From Paraflavitalea pollutisoli (GTDB taxonomy: Bacteria; Bacteroidota; Bacteroidia; Chitinophagales; Chitinophagaceae), in contig NZ_JARKMX010000006.1 in assembly GCF_029360705.1 (NCBI RefSeq), positions 62,001 to 126,000 on the forward strand: a stretch of DNA of 64,000 nt. Reading direction: 5' to 3'. The notes under the pieces were generated by a model. That model saw only the letters and a list, made by a program, of their open reading frames with translations, was not told where the DNA came from and searched no databases. Of the stretch, positions 28,917 through 38,137 are shown piece after piece; position 1 is the stretch's first letter, and the number at the start of each line of letters is the position of its first letter. The position numbers were made by a program, and so were the translations under genes.

Positions 28917-29588
28917 ATGTCCCAATGCTTGCGCCCCATACAGGATGCTATCTGTACAGGTCATGAACCTGCCCTGACCGAGCTCTACCGGCTGTTTAGT
29001 AAACGCCTGCTCCATTTCGCCCGCGCCATTACCCGCTCTCCCGAACTTGCTGAAGAAATTGTGGAAGATGTATTCGTGAAGCTTTGGACCAACCGTGCCC
29101 GCATATCCGAAGTGGATAACCTGACGGTGTATTTGTATGTCGCCACCAAGAACCAGGCTTTGAATGCCGTATCCCAAAAAGCACGTTCCCTGATACAAGC
29201 GCCTTTTGATGACCTCGATATAGAAAGCAGTTACCTGACTGCCGATCCCTATAATGATTTGGTTACCGCCGAGATCATGAAGAAGATGCAGGAGGCGGTA
29301 GATAACCTGCCTCCGCGTTGCAAGATCATCTTTAAATTGGTGCGGGAAGATGGCTTAAAGCACCGGGAAGTGGCGGAAGTATTGAATATCTCCATCAACA
29401 CGGTCGACGTACAAATGGCCATTGCCATTAAAAAGATCTGCACGGCCCTGGGCATCGATCGCCACCTGCGGCAGGCTGATAAAGCATCACGCCAAAGCGG
29501 AAGGATGCCCGACAATTCACTGCTTTTGTTCGTTTGTTATGGATTACCGCTGACCGGCGCACTGGCCTCGCTGCTACCGGAAGCGTAA
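28917..29588 (+). CDS. ECF RNA polymerase sigma factor (FecI-like)
   Basis: Sigma-70 family ECF factor of 223 residues. Region 2 is seen in LYRLFSKRLLHFARAITRSPELAEEIVEDVFVKLWTNR in two parts, and region 4 in LPPRCKIIFKLVREDGLKHREVAEVLNISINTVDVQMAIAIKKI. The 45-residue C-terminal extension ending ALASLLPEA is hydrophobic and common in this phylum's sigma factors. Its partners are the FecR-like anti-sigma factor at 31432 and the STN-bearing SusC at 32768, although two unrelated genes intervene. A LacI-type box upstream suggests that the sigma gene itself is regulated by the pectin regulator. Confidence 0.92.
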   Translation: MSQCLRPIQDAICTGHEPALTELYRLFSKRLLHFARAITRSPELAEEIVEDVFVKLWTNRARISEVDNLTVYLYVATKNQALNAVSQKARSLIQAPFDDLDIESSYLTADPYNDLVTAEIMKKMQEAVDNLPPRCKIIFKLVREDGLKHREVAEVLNISINTVDVQMAIAIKKICTALGIDRHLRQADKASRQSGRMPDNSLLLFVCYGLPLTGALASLLPEA

Positions 29589-29717
29589 GAAATAGCTGGT
29601 AAGTCATCCGGATCTTCCCTCCGACCGGCCACTCATGTTAAAATATGATCTTCCTTTCGCATTTTACGGCCAGTATCTTATATTTAACTTCTATACAACT
29701 CTTCTTTACAACGTTTT

Positions 29718-30737
29718 ATGGCAGAATTGGGTAATATGGAAGCAACAGCGGCAGCGATCCGTGCCGGCGAAAAGGTGTCAATCGATGATGGGCTGGAGGT
29801 TTGGGCGTTTGCACCATCGCCGCAGCCCGATGTAGAACGATTGGGTACGCAATATGTAGCCATGGCCGTCAATGCAGGCCAGGCCTGTCTTTACAGGCGA
29901 GCCGCCGACCCGGTTTCTCCCGATACCCGGTTGTTCCTCATCGACGAAGAGCGCATTGCGCTGTACAGTTTTTCGTTGCGCGAGCTGGGCAACAGGGCAG
30001 CTTTGAGCAAAAAAACGGCCGCGCTGCGGGAAGGCAAGATCAAAGAATACCAACCGCTACTCGACGAGTTTGGCGATTGTGCCGGCTGCCGTTATTGGGT
30101 GGCCAATGAAATTTCCCTGGCGGTACACGACGAACGGGCGCCGCAAGCCTGGGAGGCTGTCAGCCTGCAACTCTTCACGCAATTGGCAGAGAACGGCGAT
30201 GCCCGCGCCTGTCATGAACTGGCCAATCATTTTTATTTTAATACGTCGGATAAAGAAGCCGTCATCAAATGGCGCCAACTGGCCATTGCGGGTGGTGAAT
30301 CGGACGACCTGAAGGAACTGGCGGATTTCATCATCGATGAGTACCCCGACAGGATCGAACTGGCCTTGGATACCCTGCATACCATGCAGCAATACCACCT
30401 GAAAGAGGCCTGGGCCTGGTGGAAGGAAGGGAAGATCTACACCCAGGGGATCGGCGGTATCAAAGCCGATCCGCAGCGGGGCATGGAATTGGTGCAAAAG
30501 GCCAGCGATCTTGGGCATACGGTGGCGAAAGGAGACTTAGCGCATTATTACCATAAAGGCATCGGCGTTGCCAAAGACCTGCACAAAGCGCTGGCGTTGT
30601 ACCAGGAAGCCAACGAAGCATCGCGCACGTTCAATAACCAGTATTTCAGTACCGATGACGACTCCGACGAACCACTGGAAGACGGTGATTACGAAGATGA
30701 GATCGAGTTGATCAAAAAAGAGATTGGAAAGAAATAA
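29718..30737 (+). CDS. Sel1-repeat protein, unknown function
   Basis: A 339-residue soluble protein without a signal peptide. The C-terminal half holds Sel1-like/TPR helical repeats (AENGDARACHELANHFYF; KADPQRGMELVQKASDLGHTVAKGDLAHYYHKGIGVAKDLHKAL), and the tail is very acidic (STDDDSDEPLEDGDYEDEIELI). The N-terminal about 120 residues are of unknown fold. Such proteins act as protein-interaction scaffolds. It interrupts the usual sigma/anti-sigma adjacency and ends at a perfect bidirectional terminator, so it appears to be a separate transcription unit. Confidence 0.75.
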   Translation: MAELGNMEATAAAIRAGEKVSIDDGLEVWAFAPSPQPDVERLGTQYVAMAVNAGQACLYRRAADPVSPDTRLFLIDEERIALYSFSLRELGNRAALSKKTAALREGKIKEYQPLLDEFGDCAGCRYWVANEISLAVHDERAPQAWEAVSLQLFTQLAENGDARACHELANHFYFNTSDKEAVIKWRQLAIAGGESDDLKELADFIIDEYPDRIELALDTLHTMQQYHLKEAWAWWKEGKIYTQGIGGIKADPQRGMELVQKASDLGHTVAKGDLAHYYHKGIGVAKDLHKALALYQEANEASRTFNNQYFSTDDDSDEPLEDGDYEDEIELIKKEIGKK

Positions 30738-30750
30738 GGGATTCAAGTAT

Positions 30751-30792
30751 AAAAATAAAGGCCGCCCCATCGATGGGGCGGCCTTTATTTTT
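30751..30792. terminator. Perfect 42-bp palindromic bidirectional terminator
   Basis: A 21-bp perfect inverted repeat with GGCCGCCCCATC / GATGGGGCGGCC at its centre is flanked by A-rich and T-rich arms (AAAAATAAA / TTTATTTTT). It lies between the convergent Sel1-repeat and SRPBCC genes and can end transcription from both sides. Confidence 0.9.
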
Positions 30793-30810
30793 AACGAACA
30801 GTATCTGCGA

Positions 30811-31236
30811 TTAATTCGATTCCGTGTACTGCTTGAAGTTGTCAAGGATGGCTTGCCAGCCAGCTTGTTGCATCTCGATCGGGTTGGTGTCTTCTGCTTC
30901 GAAAACAGAAATGATATGCGTTTTGCCACCTTCTTCATTAAACGTATTCCGCACTTTGCGGTCGTCTCCCAGGGTATAGGCAATCAGTTTGTTCTCCTCC
31001 ACTTCGTCGTATACACCTCCAAAGTCGAAACTGAAGCTGCCATCTTTGGCGGCCATGGTGGTAGAAAACTTGCCACCGGGCTGCAGGTCGTTGGTCGCCG
31101 CCGGCGCATGCCAGTCGGGGGAGGCGAAAGCCCAGTTCATGATGTGTTGCGGCTCGTTCCAGTATTGCCATACTTTAGCTACCGGTGCGTTGATCGTAGC
31201 TTCAATCGTTAATTGGGTTCTTTTGGTCGTTTCCAT
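30811..31236 (-). CDS. SRPBCC/AHSA1-domain protein
   Basis: A 141-residue START-like fold protein. I start at the ATG 31236 (METTKRTQLTIEATINAPVAKVWQYW), which matches the normal N-terminus of the family, and not at the ORF's far upstream Met. Family signatures are APVAKVWQYWNEPQHIMNW, GGKFSTTMAAKDGSFSFDFGGVYDEVEENKLIAYTLGD in two parts, and the C-terminal GWQAILDNFKQYTES. These small ligand-binding proteins are usually cytosolic with unknown ligands. It has no clear tie to pectin use. Confidence 0.88.
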   Translation of the reverse strand: METTKRTQLTIEATINAPVAKVWQYWNEPQHIMNWAFASPDWHAPAATNDLQPGGKFSTTMAAKDGSFSFDFGGVYDEVEENKLIAYTLGDDRKVRNTFNEEGGKTHIISVFEAEDTNPIEMQQAGWQAILDNFKQYTESN

Positions 31237-31431
31237 GATTATGCTTTTAAAGTTGAGTGATTCGTTGTTTGATGAAACAAACTTACAGCTACTTCCATAA
31301 TCCAACTTGGATAAAACCGACAAATAGAAGGTGTTTTGCGACCCGTTGAAAAAAGTTAAAAAAAATCCTTCAATGGCTTAATGGTGTTTTTTCAAATTGC
31401 TGTCCTTCCTGGTATAAAGCCAACTGGCAGC

Positions 31432-32547
31432 ATGGAAAGACCCGAACATATCTGGTTCCTCCTGTCCCGCAACCTGAGCGGGGAGGCATCACAAACAGAA
31501 CATGAAGAACTGATGCAGGCCCTGCAGCAGCAACCTGCGCTGATGCAGCAATATGAGCTCCTGCAGCGCTTGTGGAAGCCCAGGCAGACTGTGCCAACAG
31601 AAGAGATAACGGCCAGGGTTAACCAAATCCTGCAACGATCGGCCAGCGAAGTGCCCGATACCCGGGAGCAGCCAGATCAACAGCCTATAGCAGATCTGCG
31701 GGTAGCACCGGTCAGGAAATTATGGCGTGGCATCCGGCGATGGAGTGGGGCGGCGGCCGTCGTGGGTATCTTATTGGCAGTGTACGTACAACACCAGAAG
31801 ACCCCGGCAGTCACCGTGCCCGAAAACGAGATCGTGGCCAAGAAAGGCAGTAAGACCCGCACCCTGCTGCCCGATGGATCTACGGTTTGGCTCAATGCAG
31901 GCTCCAGTATTACTTATGATCCCGCCTTTACCGGCAATGCCCGTGAAGTAACCCTCCAGGGCGAGGGATACTTCGATATCGTGAAGCAGGCCGGCAAACC
32001 GTTTATCGTGCACGCCGGTGACATCAACATACGCGTATTGGGCACCGCCTTCAATGTAAAATCATACGACGAAGAACCAACGATAGAAACGACGCTTATT
32101 CACGGTCTCATCCAGATCACCCGCAAAGCCGATTCAACCGGTATACCCATCTTCCTCCATCCCAACCAGAAGATCGTGCTACCGAAGTCGGCACCATTGA
32201 TCACAGAGCCCATGACCAAACCGGCGGTGCCATCTCCCGCCAGGGTACAACCGGCCATTGTACACCTCGATAGCAGCCTGAAAGAAAATGAGCGGTTGGA
32301 AACAGCCTGGATGTACAACCGGTTGGAGTTTCGGGGAGACAGCTTTGCCGAACTGGCCAAGAAACTGGAACGTTGGTACAACATCACCATTCATTTCCAG
32401 GATGAGGAGGTGCGTAACCTTGTATTCAATGGTTCTTTAGAGAATGAAACTGTGGAGCAGGCCTTTCAGGCATTGACATTGGCCACTGCTTTTCGCTTCG
32501 ACATCAAGGGAAACGATGTATACATACGGTCTGCCAATAAAAATTAA
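31432..32547 (+). CDS. FecR-like anti-sigma factor
   Basis: Inner-membrane anti-sigma factor of 371 residues. I start at ATG 31432 (MERPEHIWFLLSRNLSGEAS), the usual FecR N-terminus, and not at the ORF's first codon 51 bases upstream. A cytosolic sigma-binding segment (1-100) leads to a single membrane segment at about 105-120 (SGAAAVVGILLAVYV), then the periplasmic FecR domain (KKGSKTRTLLPDGSTVWLNAGSSI, GEGYFDIVKQAGKPFIVHAGD) and a C-terminal DUF4974 domain (LEFRGDSFAELAKKLERWYN). It should hold the ECF factor at 28917 until the STN-type SusC senses its glycan. Confidence 0.92.
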   Translation: MERPEHIWFLLSRNLSGEASQTEHEELMQALQQQPALMQQYELLQRLWKPRQTVPTEEITARVNQILQRSASEVPDTREQPDQQPIADLRVAPVRKLWRGIRRWSGAAAVVGILLAVYVQHQKTPAVTVPENEIVAKKGSKTRTLLPDGSTVWLNAGSSITYDPAFTGNAREVTLQGEGYFDIVKQAGKPFIVHAGDINIRVLGTAFNVKSYDEEPTIETTLIHGLIQITRKADSTGIPIFLHPNQKIVLPKSAPLITEPMTKPAVPSPARVQPAIVHLDSSLKENERLETAWMYNRLEFRGDSFAELAKKLERWYNITIHFQDEEVRNLVFNGSLENETVEQAFQALTLATAFRFDIKGNDVYIRSANKN

Positions 32548-32665
32548 CGCTTAATAAGAAACGAATGCTATGCCACCTGATAATTGAAGCAACCTACGCC
32601 GTTAACCCGGTACCCTTGTTCCGGAACGGTCTCCACAATATTGGCCTGCAAAGGCTATAAAAAGT

Positions 32666-32738
32666 GAACGGAGAATGTTGCAGCATTCCCCGTTCTGTAC
32701 AGGTTAAAATTGGTGTACCCGCCGCCATAGGCGGCGGG
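32666..32738 (+). promoter_or_regulatory. Two tandem hairpins between anti-sigma and SusC genes
   Basis: Hairpin A pairs GAACGGAGAATG (32666-32677) with CATTCCCCGTTC (32684-32695), 11 of 12 pairs with a 6-nt loop. Hairpin B pairs CCCGCCGCC (32718-32726) with GGCGGCGGG (32730-32738), perfect with a 3-nt loop. Neither is followed by a T-run. They lie in the 220-bp gap before the SusC gene and could attenuate, stabilise or process the transcript; role unknown. Confidence 0.6.
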
Positions 32739-32767
32739 AATTGTTAACCCATAATGTTCACTAAAGT

Positions 32768-35700
32768 ATGAAAAGTTTTCTAACGGGGACGCGAAACCCT
32801 GCCCGGGAATCGTGGCATCCTATGCTTTCCAAAGCACTGCTTGTTATGAAATTGACTACTATTTTGCTTATTGCGTTCGCCCTCAATGTGTCAGCCACAG
32901 GGTATGGGCAGGAACGGTTGAGTTTCCGGTTTAAAAAGACCGAGATCGCCGGCATCCTGACCAGCATCGAGAAGGCGACTCATTACCGATTCCTCTACAA
33001 TGACCAGCTCCGCAGCATCCGCCAGAAGGTCAACCTGGAGGTGGAGAATGCCAGCATCCGGCAGACCCTCGATCAGCTGTTCCTAAAGACCGGCCTCATC
33101 TACCTGCTGATGGAAAACAACCTCATTGTGGTGAAGGAGCAGATGGCCGCCACGGCAGAAAAACCCATTACCGGCAAGATCACTGATGACAATGGCGTGC
33201 CCCTATCCGGTGTTACCATCCGCATCAAAGGATCTGAAAAAGGCACCACCACCAACGATCAGGGCCTTTTTTCCCTCAACGCCGATGACGAAGATATACT
33301 GGTGTTCTCCTACGTTGGCTATGAAGCCCAGGAAACCAAAGTGGGCGCACGTACGGCGATCAATGTATCGCTGACATCTGCGGCCCGCAACCTCGAAAAT
33401 ATTGTGGTGATCGGATACGGCGCGGTCAAGAAAAGAGACCTCACTGGCGCTGTAGTATCCGTCAAAAGCGACGAGATCAAAAAAGTACCATCCGGCAACG
33501 TCATGGAAAGCCTGCAAGGAAAACTACCCGGCGCCGACATCATGCGTACCAGCGGATCGGCTTCTGCTGGTGTCAACATCACCATCCGGGGCAACCGGTC
33601 GCTCATGGCGAGCAATGCCCCCCTGGTGATCGTCGATGGTATACAATACAACACTTTTCAGGACATCAATCCCAACGATATTCAGTCGCTCGAAGTATTG
33701 AAAGATGCCTCCTCTACAGCCATCTACGGATCACGTGGCGCCAATGGAGTAATACTCATTACCACCAAACGCGGCAGCAATGGCAAACCTAAGATCAGCC
33801 TCAATTCTTACTACGGTGTATCGTCGGTATCCGACTATCCTGATTACATGAATTCCGACGAGTACCGTGCCTGGAGAAGGGAAGCCAACCGGCGCATTCC
33901 CCTGGCAGGCATCAACCCATCGGGCACCTGGACCAGTGAGGCAAATGATGGACTCCTGTTCAGTGCAGAAGAACTGAAGAATCTTGGCAATGGCATCAAT
34001 ACGAATTATTCCGACCTGTTGTTCCGCGATGGCAGCCAACAGGAACACCAGGTAGGCGTGTCGGCCGGCAATGACAAGACCAAGGTATACCTCTCGCTCA
34101 ATTACTACAATGAAAAAGGATTGCTGAAAGGAGATGAGTTGAAGCGGTATACCGGTCGCATGAACGTCGACCAGACGCTGGGTAAGTTCGCCAAAACGGG
34201 TATGCAGATGCAGCTTACGTATTACGATATCGACGCACGCACCAACCCCATGGATGAGGCCAGCAAGGTAGCACCCTGGTCTACACCCTATGATAGTGCC
34301 GGCAATATCATCTTGTTCCCGGTCAACGACCAGGCACGTTGGAACCCGCTGGCCGACGAGCAACCCGGTGTCGCGACCAACAACACACTGATCACCCGCA
34401 CACTGGCAGCTACCTACCTCGAGTTGACGCCCTTCAAAGGACTTTCTTTGAGAAGCAACCTCGGGTTCGTATTTACCGACTCGCGCCAGGGCGCTTTCTT
34501 CGATCTCAACTCCATGTCGCAACGTGGCCTGCGGACACTCGGTTTTGGTGTAGCCACCAGGGGCCGTAATACCAACTGGGAAAATATCCTCACCTACAAT
34601 AAACAAATAGGCGAGCATAACTTCACCCTTACCGGTATCACCACGTTCTGGGAGATCAACAATGAATTCATCCAGGCGCAGGGCAACAAACAAATACTGC
34701 CTTCCCAACTGTTTTATGCCTTGCAGAACTCGACCGAAAACCTCGGTATCACGAGTGGTTATTCGAAAGAGAACCTCGTGTCGTATGCGGGCCGTATTAA
34801 TTATTCCTTCAAAGGCAAGTACCTGGCTTCCGTCAGCGTGCGCACCGATGGATCGTCCAAACTGGGTCCTGGCAATAAATGGGATGTGTTCCCCGCCGCA
34901 GCCCTGGCTTGGCGCATCAGCGATGAGGCCTTCCTGCAAAACGTCAGCAAACTCAACGACCTCAAATTACGGCTGAGCTATGGTGTAACAGGAAGCGATG
35001 CCATCACCGCCTACAAAACACAATCTACCCTCATACGTATCCCCAACGCCTTTGGCGATAATCCAGCCCTTGGCTTTGCTTTCAGCGATACCATCGGCAA
35101 TGCCAACCTCCGTTGGGAAAAAACAAAGGCGCTCAACCTGGGTATCGACTTCGGTTTCTTTGCCAACCGGCTGTCGGGTAGCATCGATCTGTACCAAACC
35201 AAAACCACCGACTTGCTCACCTTGCGCAAACTGCCTATGACCTCGGGCGTATCGGCCACGTTCGACAATGTCGGTAGTACGCAGACCACGGGTATCGATA
35301 TCAACCTGAATGCTGCTGTAATCCGCAAAGAGAATATTAGCCTCAACCTGGGCCTCAGCTTCTTCACCGCCAAAGAAAAGATCACTTCCCTCGTAGGGGG
35401 CATCGATGATCCCCTCAATGAGTGGTTTGTAGGTTACCCCACCCGGGTGTCTTATGACTTCAATAAGATCGGTATCTGGCAGCTCGCCGATTCCACCCTG
35501 GCGAAGAAGTACAACCAAAAACCCGGTGATATCCGGGTCGAAGACATGGGAACCAAAGACTCTGTCATCAGTGCCCTGAACGATCGAAAAGTGGTGGGCC
35601 AACTGGTGCCGAAATGGAATGCTGGCCTCAATATCGACTTCCGCTACAAGAACTTCGACCTGAATGTATTTGTCTTTGCCCGTGTGGGGCAGACCATGGA

Positions 35701-36070
35701 ATACGCTTACTACAGCCGGGTACACCTGCCGGGCCGTGAGAATGGCGCCAGGGTCAATTACTGGACACCCGAGAATCCTTCCAATGATTTCCCCCATCCA
35801 CGCACGAGTAGTTCGTTCGCGGCGTTGCCCTATTCGTCTACACTGGCCTATGTGGATGGCTCTTTCGTCAAGATCAGGAATATCACCCTGGGCTACAACC
35901 TGCCCAAGCCATTCCTGAACAAATTTGGCGTATCGGGCATGCGCTTCTATGTGACCGGCAAGAACCTTTTTGGTTTTTCGAAGATCGACAACTACGATGT
36001 AGAGAGGGGAGGAGCGCTGAACGATCCGCTGACCAAACTGGTCGTAGCCGGTATCAACGTTGACTTCTAA
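32768..36070 (+). CDS. SusC-like TonB-dependent transporter with STN signalling domain
   Basis: Outer-membrane importer and signal transducer of 1100 residues. A long N-region and signal peptide (MKLTTILLIAFALNVSATGYGQ) precede a secretin/TonB STN domain (about 50-123, FKKTEIAGILTSIEKATHYRFLYNDQLRSI), a carboxypeptidase-D-like domain (132-220), a plug (DANIVVIGYG-type NIVVIGYGAVKKRDL; VIVDGIQY; SRGANGVILITTKRG) and a barrel ending VVAGINVDF. The STN domain should contact the FecR-like protein encoded just upstream, making a FecI/FecR/FecA-type circuit. An alternative start at Met27 (32846) is possible, but long N-regions are usual in this group. Confidence 0.94.
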   Translation: MKSFLTGTRNPARESWHPMLSKALLVMKLTTILLIAFALNVSATGYGQERLSFRFKKTEIAGILTSIEKATHYRFLYNDQLRSIRQKVNLEVENASIRQTLDQLFLKTGLIYLLMENNLIVVKEQMAATAEKPITGKITDDNGVPLSGVTIRIKGSEKGTTTNDQGLFSLNADDEDILVFSYVGYEAQETKVGARTAINVSLTSAARNLENIVVIGYGAVKKRDLTGAVVSVKSDEIKKVPSGNVMESLQGKLPGADIMRTSGSASAGVNITIRGNRSLMASNAPLVIVDGIQYNTFQDINPNDIQSLEVLKDASSTAIYGSRGANGVILITTKRGSNGKPKISLNSYYGVSSVSDYPDYMNSDEYRAWRREANRRIPLAGINPSGTWTSEANDGLLFSAEELKNLGNGINTNYSDLLFRDGSQQEHQVGVSAGNDKTKVYLSLNYYNEKGLLKGDELKRYTGRMNVDQTLGKFAKTGMQMQLTYYDIDARTNPMDEASKVAPWSTPYDSAGNIILFPVNDQARWNPLADEQPGVATNNTLITRTLAATYLELTPFKGLSLRSNLGFVFTDSRQGAFFDLNSMSQRGLRTLGFGVATRGRNTNWENILTYNKQIGEHNFTLTGITTFWEINNEFIQAQGNKQILPSQLFYALQNSTENLGITSGYSKENLVSYAGRINYSFKGKYLASVSVRTDGSSKLGPGNKWDVFPAAALAWRISDEAFLQNVSKLNDLKLRLSYGVTGSDAITAYKTQSTLIRIPNAFGDNPALGFAFSDTIGNANLRWEKTKALNLGIDFGFFANRLSGSIDLYQTKTTDLLTLRKLPMTSGVSATFDNVGSTQTTGIDINLNAAVIRKENISLNLGLSFFTAKEKITSLVGGIDDPLNEWFVGYPTRVSYDFNKIGIWQLADSTLAKKYNQKPGDIRVEDMGTKDSVISALNDRKVVGQLVPKWNAGLNIDFRYKNFDLNVFVFARVGQTMEYAYYSRVHLPGRENGARVNYWTPENPSNDFPHPRTSSSFAALPYSSTLAYVDGSFVKIRNITLGYNLPKPFLNKFGVSGMRFYVTGKNLFGFSKIDNYDVERGGALNDPLTKLVVAGINVDF

Positions 36071-36104
36071 ACATCCAGGAATCGCACCAACAAAAAAAGT
36101 AAAC

Positions 36105-37808
36105 ATGAAACGAATTACCATATACCTGGCAGCGATGGTCACCATGATGGTGCTGGCTGCTGCCTGTTCAAAAAAACTGGAAGAATACAACCCCGGTGGT
36201 CTTACCGCCGACGTGGTCTTCAATACACCTGCGGGCTTTGAGGCAGGTGTTAGTGCTGCCTATAGCTACAACCGCCACCTCTGGGGCAAGGAAGCTGGTT
36301 ATCATCTGTATGAAGCATCGAGCGATCTATGGGTAAGCGGGGTAGATGATCCCAATACCGAGCTGACACAGTTTACAGCCGGTCTCAACTCCACCAACGT
36401 GATCATTACGGCCAACTGGCAAAGATTGTATTCCGTCATCAATCTCTGCAATGCTTTGATCAGGCGGGTGCCGCAGTCCGGATTATCAGATAACCTAAAG
36501 GGCACCCGCGAGGCGGAGTTGCGTATGTTACGTGCCTGGTATTATTATACCATCGTAGAGACCTGGGGAGGGGTACATTTTACCCTCGACGAAACCAGTG
36601 GTATCGTCACCACCGCCAATCGTAAACCGGTAGATACTTTTTACCAGCAAATACTGACCGACCTGCGGTGGGCAGCGCCGCGCCTGCCCCTCACCACCAG
36701 TGATGTAGGTCGGGTAACCAAACCTGCAGCAGAGGCATTTCTTTCCAAAATGTTTCTATATACCAAAAACTACGACAGCAGTTTTTATTATGCCAATAAG
36801 GTGATCAATGATTATGGCTTGGCCTTGCAGACAAGCTATGCCTCGTTGTGGAATATGGCTACCCAGTCGAATAAAGAGATCATCTGGGCAGTGAATTATT
36901 CCACCAACCTGGCCTTGAATGATTTTCAGGGACCAGCCGGTGCGATCGTCTATCCTGGTGGGCATCCACGGGGCGCGCACAATGGCCACCTGATGTTCCT
37001 GCAGAAGTACGATGTGCGCCCCGGCATGGTGCGCGATATTCCTTATGGCCGTCCTTTCAGCCGGTACATGCCGTCGCGATTCCTGCTCGACCTGTACGAT
37101 GAAACCAAAGACGCTCGTTATGCAGGCAGTTTCCAGGACATCTGGTTCAGCAACAAGACAACGGCGACCACGTATGAGCGAACCCTGACCACCGGTGCCA
37201 AGCAGAACTTTACACTCAATCCTGGTGATACGGCACATTGGATCCCCAAGAGCACGGTCGTGACCAATGCCTTCCGCGACAGCCGTAAATACGAGATATT
37301 CGATCGTACCAATGTGTACAATACGAACGGTACGCCGAGAAATACCTCCAACTTCATTTCACTGAAGAAATTCCTCGACCCTACGCGTCCTACGGTAGCG
37401 GAGCAGCAAAGTGCCCGCGATGCGGTCGTTTTTCGCCTGGCCGACATCATCCTGATTGCGGCAGAAGCTAAACTCAACCTGAACCTGAAAGCCGACGCAG
37501 CAGATCTGATCAATAAAGTGCGGAGGCGTGCCGTACTCACCGGTTTACCAGCCAATACACTCGATATTACCGATGCCGACGTGACCATCGACTTCATCCT
37601 CGATGAGCGGGCGCGTGAACTGGCTGGAGAGCAATGGCGTTGGTTCGACCTGAAGCGTACCGGCAAGCTCGTGGACCGGGTAACGCAGTTCAATCCACAG
37701 GCGGCACCCAATATCAAGCCCTACCACAACCTGCGGCCGATCCCACAAAGCCAGATCGATGCCGTTTCTAATAAAACGGAGTTCATACAGAATCCTGGAT
37801 ACAACTAA
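36105..37808 (+). CDS. SusD/RagB-like lipoprotein (sigma-controlled locus)
   Basis: A 567-residue surface lipoprotein with lipidation Cys21 (MMVLAAACSKKLEEYNPGG). I start at ATG 36105, since the ORF's first Met lies inside the SusC coding end and has no signal peptide. SusD signatures are LRMLRAWYYYTIVETWGGVHF, LADIILIAAEAKLNLN and DERARELAGEQWRWFDLKRTGKL. It pairs with the STN-type SusC. No SGBP follows; the next gene downstream is GH28 after a hairpin. Confidence 0.95.
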   Translation: MKRITIYLAAMVTMMVLAAACSKKLEEYNPGGLTADVVFNTPAGFEAGVSAAYSYNRHLWGKEAGYHLYEASSDLWVSGVDDPNTELTQFTAGLNSTNVIITANWQRLYSVINLCNALIRRVPQSGLSDNLKGTREAELRMLRAWYYYTIVETWGGVHFTLDETSGIVTTANRKPVDTFYQQILTDLRWAAPRLPLTTSDVGRVTKPAAEAFLSKMFLYTKNYDSSFYYANKVINDYGLALQTSYASLWNMATQSNKEIIWAVNYSTNLALNDFQGPAGAIVYPGGHPRGAHNGHLMFLQKYDVRPGMVRDIPYGRPFSRYMPSRFLLDLYDETKDARYAGSFQDIWFSNKTTATTYERTLTTGAKQNFTLNPGDTAHWIPKSTVVTNAFRDSRKYEIFDRTNVYNTNGTPRNTSNFISLKKFLDPTRPTVAEQQSARDAVVFRLADIILIAAEAKLNLNLKADAADLINKVRRRAVLTGLPANTLDITDADVTIDFILDERARELAGEQWRWFDLKRTGKLVDRVTQFNPQAAPNIKPYHNLRPIPQSQIDAVSNKTEFIQNPGYN

Positions 37809-37930
37809 CCACTCCCAGACCTTCCGGACAGCAAGGCATACAAACAGGCGCGGCACGATAGCCGCCTCCTGGTTAACCAAAAGGAATACAAGTGTCTGGG
37901 TTTTACGAAACCCTTGTACAACCAACCAAC

Positions 37931-37967
37931 ACGGCCGGCCCGGTAGCTTACCGGGCCCTCAGGCCGT
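37931..37967 (+). terminator. GC-rich stacked hairpin after SusD
   Basis: GGCCCGGTA (37937-37945) pairs perfectly with TACCGGGCC (37949-37957) around a 3-nt loop, and an outer ACGGCC (37931-37936) pairs with GGCCGT (37962-37967). The 3' side is TTGCCG and not a T-run, so termination would be weak or factor-assisted. Confidence 0.55.
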
Positions 37968-38016
37968 TTGCCGTAAAACCAGCAACCGCAATTCACCCGG
38001 AAAACGAAAACGCTTT

Positions 38017-38039
38017 CGGCAACGTTTGCGTAAAAAAAC
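38017..38039 (+). promoter_or_regulatory. Third copy of the candidate LacI-type box
   Basis: CGGCAACGTTTGCGTAAA followed by AAAAC lies 99 bp before the GH28 start. It fits the consensus CGGNAACGWTTGCGTAAA with the central AACGTT itself palindromic. Its presence here ties GH28/GH105, and perhaps the uronate genes, to the same regulator as the PL1/CE8 locus. Confidence 0.55.
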
Positions 38040-38137
38040 AGTGGAAATGAGTTCGTTAATAATGAATATCTGATTACAATTGTTGTCCGAACCTTCAATC
38101 ACTGTCACCAATTACCCGTGCGGCGGAAACGATTACA

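Larger units (their letters stand above)
37809..38137 (+). other. Intergenic region before the GH28 gene
   Basis: The 329 bp hold the hairpin at 37931-37967, the LacI-type box at 38017-38039 and a weaker related box CGGAAACGATTACA at 38124-38137 that abuts the start codon. No credible coding sequence is present. The region therefore looks like the end of the SusC/SusD unit and the promoter/operator of GH28 and its followers. Confidence 0.6.

Noticed and set aside
29635-29835. 66-codon plus-strand frame before the Sel1-repeat gene
   Set aside because: It overlaps the start of the Sel1-repeat gene in another frame and has no supporting features.
28917-31432. Mobile element inserted between sigma and anti-sigma genes
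   Set aside because: No transposase, terminal inverted repeats or target-site duplication are visible; only the unusual gene order remains.
34967-36223. Long antisense frame (418 codons) and similar ones at 9284-10276, 23632-24834 and 33731-34939
   Set aside because: They lie opposite well-supported SusC and hydrolase genes, show no domain motifs or signal peptides, and arise from the codon bias of the true genes.
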